Source: Charina bottae (Eukaryota; Chordata; Lepidosauria; Squamata; Charinaidae). Taken from it: a stretch of DNA of 64,000 nt. Position 1 is the stretch's first letter. Every line of letters begins with the position of its first letter. Shown piece after piece: positions 12,201 to 25,000 of this stretch. Both the position numbers and the translations under genes were made by a program. Under the pieces are notes generated by a model. The model was not told where the DNA came from and did not search any database. It saw only the letters and a program-made list of their open reading frames with translations. The DNA lies in assembly GCA_023362775.1 (NCBI GenBank), contig JALMGJ010000006.1, forward strand, positions 56,937,001-57,001,000, given 5' to 3'.

Positions 12201-15200
12201 ATGCTGATACACAAGAGAATTGTTTCTCTTCCATTATTGCTCACTATAAATCAAAAGCAAATAAAGTATGAGAAGCTTCTTTGAGCCATGTGATGACTAT
12301 TATGTCATCCAGCTTCACATATTTGAGGGGGAACTGCAAAGGATCAATGCTGTAAATGTCAAAGGAAGAAGAAAAACAATACTACAATACTATCCAGGCT
12401 ATAGGATTATTACAAGTTAAAATTTAAATATTAAATAAAACTTTGATACAGTTTGCCTGAACTGTTGGAATATTTATAATCTAAGTACTTTAATTTCTTG
12501 TTAGCTCAAGATTATTGAAATACAACTTACACTTAAATGAATAGAGCTTATATTACGGCAAGATTTTAAGTTTAGGCATTATGGCTGTTGTCCTTTATCA
12601 GATATATGTACTTACATTGAAAAAGATGAATATATGTATTCATGCATATTCATTTGTCTATCTAGGCCAGTGAAGTCTAAGATTGTAGTTCTATAGATGC
12701 AGGTAGTTCAGAGAATAGGACAGTCGATAGGCTTAAGTAGCAATGGAAATTTTTTACCTATAGGTGTTCATACTCTAAGCGTATGTCAATAATTGAAAAT
12801 GACACCTTGAAAATAATATATGATCATTTGCAGGCAAACATACAGTAGAAATCATTCTAGAGATGTAAACTAATGACATTTTTCTAAGTTCTATATTTTT
12901 CTTTTACTTTCACTTCATTGGTCAGTTTTAGCTTCCTACAGACATGGGCAACCTGATCTCCTGAGGATTTCACAGGCTGCCGGTGGATCAAAGTGGTCTC
13001 TCAAACATAGTCCAGACAGAAAACGAAGAGGTAAAATACATTGATTGTTATTTAATTCAGTTTTTACCCAAGTTTGTTAAGAAATGCAAGATGTAAAATA
13101 AAAATGGACAGAGTATAATATTTTTCAATTAAACAGTAGATTTTTATTTTTTCAAAACGTTAAGACAAGTCCTAGTTAAAGAAAAATAAGATTTCTAACG
13201 CAAAAACTACAAAAGCAAAGGGCTTCACTTGATTCATAGAATTTTGATGGATCATCTGTCTGTAATTAGAACAGCTTTTTGGCCAAATATTACCTCAGTT
13301 CTTCATGGCTCCAGATGTTGTAGCTCTTGTTCTGTTGTGTATGGTTAAGATATATGCAGTCCATGCCTAAATGTCTCTTTGAACCCCTGTTCTTCAGTAA
13401 AAGAACTAAAATGACTATATTATTACTACCACCCTTTCTATACTATGTAATTGAAATGCATGTCCTGTGGTCTGCTAGATCATGAATAAAATGAAACAAT
13501 GGTACAGTCATGCTCTGAGTACTAATAGACTGAAGTAGATGGACATTCGGGAGAATGGGCAACCTTGTATGGGGGTCTGATGGCCAGTTAGGCATAGTAT
13601 ATATGGTAGTCAAGTTGGTCGTTAGATACAAGTGTTGTCATTCTTCTCATGAGTCAGTATGATGGAAAAAATGTAATATAGAGGAGACTTATGATTGGAG
13701 TCTTAGTTTGCTTTTCCACAAAAAAAAATTAACGTGTCCAGTGATACTCACTTTTTAGTTTAATTATCTAAAGGGTAGTCAGTGCTTGGCCATCCTTTTT
13801 GGTTTTCTAGTATTTTCAGCATCCTGGATGATAGCCACAGAATCAGGATTTTGTTCATTAAGCATAACAATAAAATAAGGACTGAACCCCTAAAAAAGTC
13901 TGGTGGAAGGGATTTTGAGATAATAATTCCAAGAACAGATAATTACAGATGTTGAATATTGATGAATTTGAATATTGATGAATTTGATATATAAGCATTC
14001 ATGGAGAGAAAGGCAGGAGTTATCTGTATGGAGAAGGGCAACCCAGGGCATTGGGTTTGATAGCTTTTCCCTGTTCCATCCCTAGATATCATCCAGCCTA
14101 TCAGGATTTGGCTTCCATCCCACTGTACAATGAACAGAACAAGTTTCACACCAAGCTGACATTTGTATTTATGTTTAAACCAATGTCAACGTAGCTCTTC
14201 TTCACACCTGCCAGCTGAAAGTTGAAAGCAATGGGAGTGGACATAGCTGTGCAACTTCACACTCTCCCCATTTAAATTTCTCCCCATTTAAATGCCTGAA
14301 CCCTGCTGTAGTTGAACTCCTGTTATCTAAGAAGATATACCATTGGTCTGCCTCTTGTTGAAAGACCTTATAGCAGAGCTTTCCAAACTTTTAATGTTGG
14401 TGACACACCAGCGGCGCGGCCTGTGGTGTCCTGGTCTGTCGCGCAAAAAACCTGGAAGCGCTGATGGGGGGAACCGAAAGAAGCGCTGGCGGCGCTGATT
14501 GGCGGGGGTGCCACTTCTTTCGGTTCCCCCATCAGCGCTTCCGGGTTTTTGCGTGACACAGCAGGACACCGCAGGCGACACAGTAGTGTGTCACGACACA
14601 CACTTTGGAAAGCTATGCCTTATAGTATAAGCCTTATATAAGATTTAATTGTATTCTAAAAGACCATAAACTTCTCTGTCTGTAAACTAATGCTAAATAA
14701 TAGTAATCCCAAAATGTACAATGGCATTTACTTTTTGACAGTTGTGCAGTTCTGCACATGACTTATCCTTTTGGTGCTTAACATATTTTAGTTAATAATT
14801 TGTCTTTACCTTTTAAAATTTAATATTGTCTTAATATAATACAAACCTATTTAATTCTGAATTTAAACATCACATTGTCAAAATGTAAAATACTTGAATG
14901 CATCATTTTTTATTGCTGTCTTTCAGAGATTTAGAAGACATGCTTCTATTTAATATATTGTATATCTAAATCAAAGGGCCTTTGTCCTTTTTGTGCTTAT
15001 ACAACTTCCATTCAAGTAACCGAAATTTAAACTTGTTGATGGAAAGTCACAATTTGACCTCATGCCTTTGTAGTGGGCTATAAATGGTCTTTGATAGAGT
15101 CTTGGTCTGTTGATCTACAAAGGAGTTTTTGACTGATTCAGCTGATGATTTATCCTGCAGGGCTAAATGGATTAATTATGTGTTCATAGTTATTGCTTAT

Positions 15201-18200
15201 TTGTACTTAGAATAATTGCACTTTGTGATAAAACCTTAAGTTAGCAGAAATAATGTTAAAAGTGTATTTGAAATGGACACTTTGAATACACCCACATACA
15301 CACACAACCTTCAAGAATAGAAAGCCCTTATCCTTAAGCCAATGGGCTGAAAGAGATCTTAGCTCACTTGCTATATAGCTTTTTACAGAGTGACAATCCC
15401 TTTGTTAATTTTATCTTTTCCTTTTCTTTTTCAGTAATTCTCTTGTCTGTCATTGTGGGTTGTGTCAATCAGGGATGATAATTTCTAAGAGACACAGACA
15501 GTGCTTGGCTCATTCAAGTTTTTTGAGGAAAGGGCCTGGCTATGTAAGCAGTTTTGATTTGCTGCCAAAGAACTAGGTAAAGGTAAAGGTTTTCCTCTGC
15601 ACAGTTGTGTCTGACTCTAGGGGGCGGTGCTTATCTCCGTTTCTTAGCCTAAGAGCCAGCGCTGTCCGAAGACGCTTCCGCGGTCACGTGGCTGGCATGA
15701 CGCGCACGGAACGCTGTTACCTACCCACTGAAGTGGTACCTATTTATCCACTTGCATTTGCATGCTTTCAAATTGCTAGGTTGGCAAGAGCTGGGGCGAG
15801 TGCAGGAGTTCACTCTGTCAAAGAACTGCTGAGTCAGAATTCACCAAAATTCGGAGCTACTATTGAAAGCATGCAGAACTTTTATTACGCTACTACTGAA
15901 AGCATGTAGAGCAGAGCCTTCCAAACTGTGTGTCGCGACACAAAAGTGTGTCGCCACGCACAGCGTGGTGTGTCGCCACACCACCCGGAAGCGGCGGCGC
16001 GCGCGTGCACGGCGGCTGCCATGCACGCCCGCGCCGCCGCACGCACCCCTGTGTCGTCGCCGCGCGCGCGCGCCGCCGCACCCCCCCCGCGCCACCGCCG
16101 TGCGCGCGCATGTTGCTGCCGCCGCCGCCGAGTGTGTCGCCAGCGGCAGCACTTTGGAAAGCCCTGATGTAGAGAGTAATTAGATATGTGTATTTGTATA
16201 GAATAAAACAATGCAGGACTTTGAGGTGAAAGGTACCTTGGAGACATGGTGGATAGCTCAGTGAAAACTGTCAGCCCTGTGCACAACGATTGTAAGAAAG
16301 ATGAATTCCTTGCTAGGAATCATCTAGATCTAGAAAATAAAACTGCCAATACATTTGTGCACTTAAATGAATTTCAGGTTTGACTACACTTGGACTAATA
16401 TATACTGTTTGGGTCAAGAATATCGTTAATCTGGAAAAAGGACTGAAAAGAACAATCAAAATTATTTGGGAATCAAAAGTTGTCCTACAAGAAAAGACTG
16501 CATGTATTTTTTTTAGCTGATTTGGAATACATGGGAGTGCTCACATAGCACATACCTACAATTCTTTAAAGCAGCTGTTTTTTTTTCCTGGACTTGCATG
16601 GTAGCAAACCCCATGCTTGGAAGCATATTTTTGAATACAACCTACTGTATAGCTGTGATAGAGCAATGTACCTTAAATAGCAACCTGCTAGGGAAGAAAA
16701 GTAGAAGGGATGTTCTGGATACATCTGATTGGCCACTCTGTGACAGAATGCTAGACTAGATAACCTTAGACCTGATCCAACACAGCTCCTACTTGTTATG
16801 CCTGACATTGCCTATTGCCTGCTTCTTGGGACTAAAAAAAACAACAGCCTGTTTGTCCCACACCATTCCTCATATCTTTACTTGTTTGTTTGTTTGTTTG
16901 TTTGTTTGTCAAATTTTTTATGACTTAAATATTTTGTTAACTGGTTTTGATTTAATTTATTTACTAATATCTTCATCCTACCTATATTTGTACATGGGAT
17001 GTCAATGTTTGTAAATGCCAATGTGTTTATATGTAAGTGCATAAGTGAAAGCTACCCATTATTTTACATATGAAGATGACATATTTGATATAACTCATAA
17101 TGATACTGTGTCAAAATCAGTGAATACTTTTATATCTTAGAACCCTTGGTCTCTATAGCTGAATTGGAATTACATAATTTACTTGTTGCAGACTTGATAA
17201 TGATACTGATAATGTTACCTCAGTGTAAAATCATATGCCTATAGGTTATAGTAGAACTTTTATCTGAAGTAGTTACTCCAGTGTAGTGGCACAGTCCGTC
17301 AGTTGTGTGTAATTCTTGTACCAACAGTATATCTCTTACCAGTCACCTGCACATGCATCCCAGTATGCAAAATCAAATGCTCCAGTATTGAAAATGCTTG
17401 TTACATATTAAAACTACAAATGATGATGGTTTGATGTGTTCAACCAAAACCAAGATTTCGAAATTGAACACAGTGGTTTGTTTTATTAAAAAAATAAACT
17501 CTTTTACCTATATTGAAGGACACAGGTCTAAATGTTTTCCATCCCAGTTCTTCGTTTTTGAGAAACTCTGGTTTTGGGGTGTTTCTCCAGAGTTCCTCTG
17601 TGCTGCAAATGGTGGCATCACAGTAGTAGAACTACTCTATCAGACAACCACTAGGTGGCAGTAAAAAGATGCAGACAACCCCAAATTTGCAGTGGTCATC
17701 AATTTTTCCGGCATATTTGGTAGCCCTACAAAATTATGTAAAATGGCATGAAAGGGAGGGAAGTGAGGTACAGTATTAGATTCAGTGACTAATACATCTG
17801 CCCTCAAATCACAGTGACCCTTGTGATCAGACCTTCATTAGTTGTCTCCGCCATAGTCTTGGAGCATAGAGAAGTCTTGCAGTTGAGAGAGATCTTTAGA
17901 TTTTACTTGTTTCATATCACTGTTACATCCTGAGCAACTCTTTCATTTATTACAGTATGTATGTAAATATATAATTGTATCTTTTCGGTGCAGTTTTCTA
18001 AAAGGATTTAGTGAGTCATCTGTGTAGCTGTTATTGGAATTCCAGACTAAATTCTCATAGTATGGCATACCAGATAACTTTAGAATGTTTTCTGTATTAG
18101 AAGCATTTCCCCCCTCAATTTCAGTTGTGCAGTGTTTCTAATATATTGTCCAATTAAAAATAGTTTCACTATTATAGACAGCTTCTTTGTATCAAATAAA

Positions 18201-18957
18201 TCATTTATAAAGCTGATAGAATTAAGATTCTGGTAATAGCTTTTTTAGATTTCTAGCCGGCTGGGTGACCTTGGACCAGTCACACACTCTCAGCACAACT
18301 CACCTCACAGGATTGTTCTTGTGGGGAAAATAAGAGGAGGAAGGAGTATTAGGTATGTTCGCCGCCTTGAGTTATTTATAAAAATAATAAAGGCGGGATA
18401 GAAAATAAATAAATAAACAAACAAACAAATAAATAAATAGTTAAATAAAGCTTCATATAAATTAGTGGAATTATACAGAACTTTGTAGTTGATGTTTAAT
18501 TGACTGATTTTTTTAACTCAATTTACTCTGTTATGCTTTTCTTTAGAAATAACTTCATTAGAATTACAGGCTGTAAACCAAGGAGGAACAATGTATGGTT
18601 CCTGAGATGTTGTTGAACTGCAAATCTCAGCATGGCCAGTGATTATGGCATTGCAGTCAAACAACACTTGGAAAGTAGTATATTGCCTGTCTTACTCTGT
18701 ACTAATCCTCATGTACTATTGCTGTCTTGAAAAGAGGATATAAGAATAATATCTGCATCCTACATATCTCGTTTCATGAATATGCTCTATTAAACTCAGT
18801 GAAGCTGGGATATATATATATTTATATTTATATTTATATTTATATTTATATTTATATTTATATTTATATTTATATTTATATTTATATTTATATTTATATT
18901 TATATTTATATTTAATTTATATTTAATTTATATTTATTTATTTATATTTATAGATAG

Positions 18958-19001
<44 letters not shown>

Positions 19002-22000
19002 ACTTCTATGGCCACCTATCTACACAGTGATCCTAGGAAATCTACAGCAATCAGTAAAAACAATAACATAAAACACATTGTATCCTTCCTACCAAGGCAC
19101 CAGAACCCCCAACTCAGCCCCATCCTAGCCCAACGCTTGCGGGAAGAACCAAATCTTCATGGCCTTCTGAAGCCCCCTGAATCTTGGATGCAAGGCTATT
19201 TCAAAGGACCAGGGCAGCTATAGAGGCAACTATAGAGAAGGCATGCCTCTGAGGTCCCAGTAGGTAACATTTGAGGAAAGGGACCTGGAGTGTACCCACT
19301 CTATCTAACCTAGTGGAACAGGCAGATGGTCCCACAAGTAATCTGGCTCTGTGTCGTGTAGGCTTTAAAGATGATAAACATCACCTTGAATTGTACCAGA
19401 AACTGGAAGCCAGTACAGCTTGCACAACAGTGGTATAACACAAGCAAATTCTGGGGCAACCAGAATTGCACATGCCACGGCATTCTGAACCACTTGTAGC
19501 TTCTGGATAGTCTTCATGGGCAATCCCACATAGAGCTATGGTTCATATATTTTGCTGCCTAAAACACATGACACTTTCTAATTCCTCATACAGATTCCAA
19601 CTCATTAACAGCTGAATCTTTATTCAGCACTGGTGACAAGAAAGCATTTTGGGAAACCAGGCTGAATCAAAAGGCATAGGGCAAGCTATGCACACAATTC
19701 TGTTCTCCAGCGTTTTGTCACTGCGCAATGCTGCTCTACCGCATAGAGCATTCTCTTTAAGTACCAAGGTATAGGTTCTTTCACAGTTGTTTGCTTTTTT
19801 TAGGAAACACCCTGTGCTGAAGCTTCTCCCAGTGTTTGAGACCTTTTGTTTGTTTGCTTTCAGATGGGCACGTTTAGATCGCATGATGGAGAATACTTTT
19901 TAGAACCTTTGATGGGAGCAGATGAAGAAGAATATGAAGAACACAACAAACTACATCTTATATATAGACATGAAGACTTGAGGAAAGATTACTTTCAGAA
20001 TTCCTATATACCTTGTGAAACGTCAGGTATAGATAAACTCTAAACCTTGTTGTACAGTGTATGTATAGCATTAAAATGATATTAGGAACACTTTTAATAT
20101 TATTCTATGCTTAGAATATTCATCTTCCTAAATATTTGCTGATGCTACCTGTTATTCCTTATGTTGATATTGTGATATAAGATGCAACAAGTGACGGCTG
20201 AAGGTTAATTTTATTGTTTAGGCTCACATACAGGTAATCCTTGACTTATGAGTACAATTGGGACTGGAACTTCCATTGCTAAGCGAGGCAGTCATTAAGT
20301 GAGTTGTGCCCGATTTTATGACCTTTTTTGTCGTGGCTGTTAAGTGAATCACCATGGTCGTTAAGTGAATCTGTGGTCGTAAAGCGAATTTGGCTTCCCC
20401 CATTGACTTTGCTTGTCGGAAGCTGGCTGGGAAGGTTGCAAATGGCGATCATGTGACCCCAGGATGCTGCAACCATCGTAAATACATGCTGGTTGCCAAG
20501 TGCCTAAATTTTGATCACGTGACTGCAGGGACACTGCAATGGTTCTAAATGCGAGGACCAGTCACAAGTCACTTTTTCCAGTGCTGTTGTAACTTCAAAT
20601 AGTCGCTAAATGAATGGTCGTAAGTCGAGGACTATCTGTATCTCTCAACTAGATTGTTTTAAATCTTGGTTTGTTAATTAAACCACAATGGATGTGTTCA
20701 CACAGTATGTTTAGCTATATACTAGGGAAAGATTTTTTTTTAGGTTATATCATTTGATTTTTGTGATACATGTAAACCCAGTGTTATGAAGAAATTTAGG
20801 CACACGTATATTGAATCTGAAACAAGGCAGAGTGATCAGGTCTTCACTGGATAATTAATAGAGTGGAATACTGAGCAATCCAAGCATAAAATTAATACCA
20901 AATTAAGTACAGCACAATTATATTAAAAGATTAATAATAAAACAGATGTTGGAAATTGAGTTTTTTGTAATCCTAAATAATCGTGTGTTGTAATTCCCTA
21001 GTCAGTCAGTCAATTAATATTTCATACTCATATCCCTATGCTTTTGGATACTTAGCTCAAAGCAAGCATGAAGTGGATGTAAGAGATGAGCTTTTGTTGA
21101 AGCTGTCTCATTATTATAGGTGAAATCTTCTAATCCTTTTCATAGGACAAAGGCTTAAATACAGAATAAAAACACAGAAAATACTATGGCATAATCTAAA
21201 AATACACAGTACAAACAAGGCTTTGATTAGGTTGGCATCACCACCATGGCTATAAAATATCAGGTTGCTTTCTTTCTTTGCAAACTATCCCCCCTTTCAC
21301 TATGTCCATATACTGCTTCATACTTTGCCTTTTGTTCTTCAAATGTATAGTCTCTTTTTTGAGGATCTCATTGACTCCAACCAATCACAACCTTTTCAGT
21401 CTTTCTCTTCCTCTCAACCATTCACTCTTTTTTTTTTCAATTTTCAATTTGATCTTCATTCTCTCTAATCACCAAACCACATATGTCTTTTGTACTGGCC
21501 ATTCCATTTTGTATTAAATTTACATTTGTTCAGAACTCATTCATTCTTGACGCTATCTCTTCCTATTTCATCACAAACTCACTCCCAATACATTCAATTT
21601 ACCCTGAAGGGCTGACTGCCTGGTTATTGGATCCTCAGGTTGGTTTGTAACAAGGCTGCCCTTGTCTGTGATCTTACCATGGATGAGGGAGCCAGCTTAT
21701 TTTGTTTTGCCAAAACCTGATTGGGCCTAGAGGAGGGTATTCCTCTCTTGGAACTGTGCCCACTTGGGTTGTGGGAGGGTGTGTGGCTGTTGTTATCTTT
21801 GAGTTCTTGAAAGCTCTCAGCGGCAGATAACCAGATGTGAAGCACTCAGCCTAACTCTAGGGAACAGTTGGGAGTCCCTCCCTACTGCCAAGCAGGATCC
21901 CTGCCTGAGGTGCTGGATCGATCGCTGAGTTGATTCTTGTGGATTTAAATCAGCTACCTGGTGGCATAGAGTCTGGGGTGGCTCAGGGGGTTTCCCTGAG

Positions 22001-25000
22001 GATCTGGTGGGTGGTTCAGCTGAGGCCTTAATCACTGCCTGGAATGGGTGGGTGGCCGGTCCTTGGACTACATTGCCCCTATGCAACCTCTCCCTGCATG
22101 CCTTTCCTGGGGTGCACCTTGGTTTACTGAAGAGCTCTGGGAGATGAAGCACCAGAAGAGATGCTTGGAGCACCATTGGAGGAAGACCTGGAGCAAGATG
22201 ACCACATGAGTAAGAGGCCATATTAGGGACTACCTCATGGTGATAAGGGTGGTGAAATGTCAATATTTCTCCACCCTTATTGAGTCTGCCAATAGCCATC
22301 TAGCAGCAGTACATGGGCTGCCCTTGAAGACCACTCATAAAGTTCAACTGGTCCAAAGTGCAGTGGCATGAGCAGCGATGGGCTTGCCATGGCATGGCCA
22401 TGTGGTACCTTTGCTTTGTGAGCTGCACGGTGGCCAGTGTGCTTCTGGATGTGATTGAAAGTGTTGGTTATTACCTGTGAGCACTATATGGCATAAAGCC
22501 CGGTTATTTGAGAGACCACTTGTCTCTCCTGTGGTTTCTGCCTGTCCAGTATGATCCAGCAGGGTGGGCGCATTCCAGGTCCCCTTGATTAAACAGTGCC
22601 ATCTTTCAGGACCCAGGAAGCACACTGTTCTGTACCGGGGCCTGCCCTCTGGAATGAAGTACCCTCTGAAATCCATATGGCTCCCGTCCTGATGGCATTC
22701 TGGAAGGCTTGAAAAGCTGGCTACTCTCCCGGCCCTTGGGATAGGATGGATGGGACTCCCCCATTTAAGATGTTCTGTGTTTTGATATGTTGTTTGGATT
22801 GCAATCTTGCAATTACTCTGTAGCTGTTTTTGAAATATATTTTGGTTTTTGGGTTGCTGTTTATTTTTATAAGCCATTTAGAGTTTGTTGGAGTTGGGCA
22901 GCATCAAAATTGAGCAAACAAACAAAATAGCAGTTATCTTCAAAAGCATTCCCTGCAGATCTCAATAGTAGGACATGTTCACAACCAGACAGTCCCTTAC
23001 TGCAACATCATCTAAAACTTACTCAACTTTAATCTTTCAAATCCAGTTTCTTATTTACCAAGACCATCTCCATCTTTTTTGGATTCAGTTTCAGATTCTT
23101 CTTGTGCACTTCATGTTGAAGCTTAGGTGATGTTCATGAGTAACAATTACTTCCTTGAAGTTAAAGAGAGAGAAAAAACCAGTGGAGCTTGATCATCAGT
23201 TTACTTTTGGTGTCCCAAAAAGAGTTCCAGATGATTTCTGTCATTTGTTTCATGTAGAGGTTGAACCGTTTGGTGGACAAGATGGAACTTTGTGAAACAG
23301 TATAGGTAGAAATGCCAAATAGTGGTCCCCAGCATTACCTTCTGCATATGGCTGACTGAAAGGACCTGAAGAATTGCAAAACATCCCAGAACGCAATCCT
23401 TCTAAGAAATTCAGAAGAAAATTATGATCAGTATTGAATGCTGCTGAGAGGTACAGGAGAGCTAGCAGCGTTGCATTTTTGCTTGATGCAAAGTACCTAT
23501 AATTATTTAAACAAGTCAATGAAGTATGCATTTATTAATTTAAGTCTGGCAGTTTCTAAATATTTGAACAATGATGCAAAATTGCATATTGATATGTGTT
23601 ACGTTGTTTGACCAGGATGTATAATTTTCTTGAATGCTGAATAGCAGTGTTTCAAAGTTCTGATGTGAATATGAATCCCTACTGAATTGTAAACAAAGTG
23701 TCTTGTCTTCTCCCCAATGATGTGAACTGAAACTATATGCCCCAACTGCAGTCCTTAAAACATTGTGTGTCTAATCAGGCTTGTTCCATAGAGGCTTTTG
23801 GAAGTGATGTAGTGTTTGTGAGTACTGGCTCAGATTAGTTTTAGAATAGATTTAACAATAAACTGAACCTTATGGCATTTTCCTTTTCCATGTAAAGTTT
23901 GAGTTTTCCCAGCTACTTTCCTTCCCATAAAGCATGTGGCCCTAAGCCATTTTTTTCCTGTATGTGGCTTCTATAGTCTCCTTTGAAATCACTGACAATT
24001 GGAGGTGTGGTTTTCTGCTATTTTGAGACAGAAAACTAGTATAAGCCTCGTAATTGTTGCCTAAGATTCTAACTGATTGAAAGTGTTGAGGTGTTCTCTG
24101 TCAGAAGTGTGCAACTTCTTTTGGCTGGAGATACACTAATTTATATGACATGTTGAGGCCCATATTCAAGAAGTGTGTGGAAAAGGACCTATTTTTATAG
24201 TGTTTATCAGGAGACCCCCTCCCAAACCCTGCAAAAGTTTTAGCCCTAACCATTCTAAGAGGACTCTGGAAACTACGTACAAAAGAGATGCTCTGGGTGG
24301 CTGCCTTGTCCACAGTTTTAGTATCCCTGTTGTGGTCAGTTGTTGAATGGCAGAGAAAGAACTCATGATACTCAAATAGCCCAAGCAGACATTTTAGATA
24401 TGAATATAACTGTGTAATTGTTGTTATTTATGTGCAGACCAAACTTTCATATTTTTCCATATTTTCCACATGAATGTTATCTCTCTTCTACTCTATTTAT
24501 TTATTTATTTATTTTCTATCCCGCCTTTATTATTTTTATAATTAACTCAAGACGGCGAACATACCAAATACTCCTTCCTCCTCCTATTTTCCCCACAACA
24601 GCAACCCTGTGAGGTGAGTTGGGCTGAGAGAGAGTGACTAGCCCAAGGTCACCCAGCCGGCTTTCATGCCTAAGGCGGGACTAGAACTCTCAGTCTCCTG
24701 GTTTGCTATTGGCTCCTTCCTAGGGCTGAGAGACGGAGTGGCCCAGGGTCACCCAGCTGGCTTTCATGCCTAAGGTGGGACTAGAACTCACAGACTCCTG
24801 GTTTCTAGCCCAGCACCTTAACCACTAGACCAAACTAGCTCTCTGTTTCTGTTCTGTATTCAGGCACTCAACCTGTCTGCCTTGAATAGTCGTATCAGAA
24901 TCATAGAACTGAGTTCTTTGTGTTTCTCTATTAGTAAAATATATACAAATAAATATTAATTCTAGGCAACCAAGCAAGGCAAACACATAGGATTGAAAAG

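Noticed and set aside
12942..13030. Exon-like block with CCTACAG before and GTAAAA after, open in one frame
   Set aside because: It is 89 nt, not a multiple of three, and lies between exon 2 (ends in phase 0) and exon 3 (starts in phase 0), so including it would break ADAMTS20. The encoded residues match no part of the family.
22344..22877. 177-codon minus-strand frame
   Set aside because: It is the antisense of a decayed L2 fragment.
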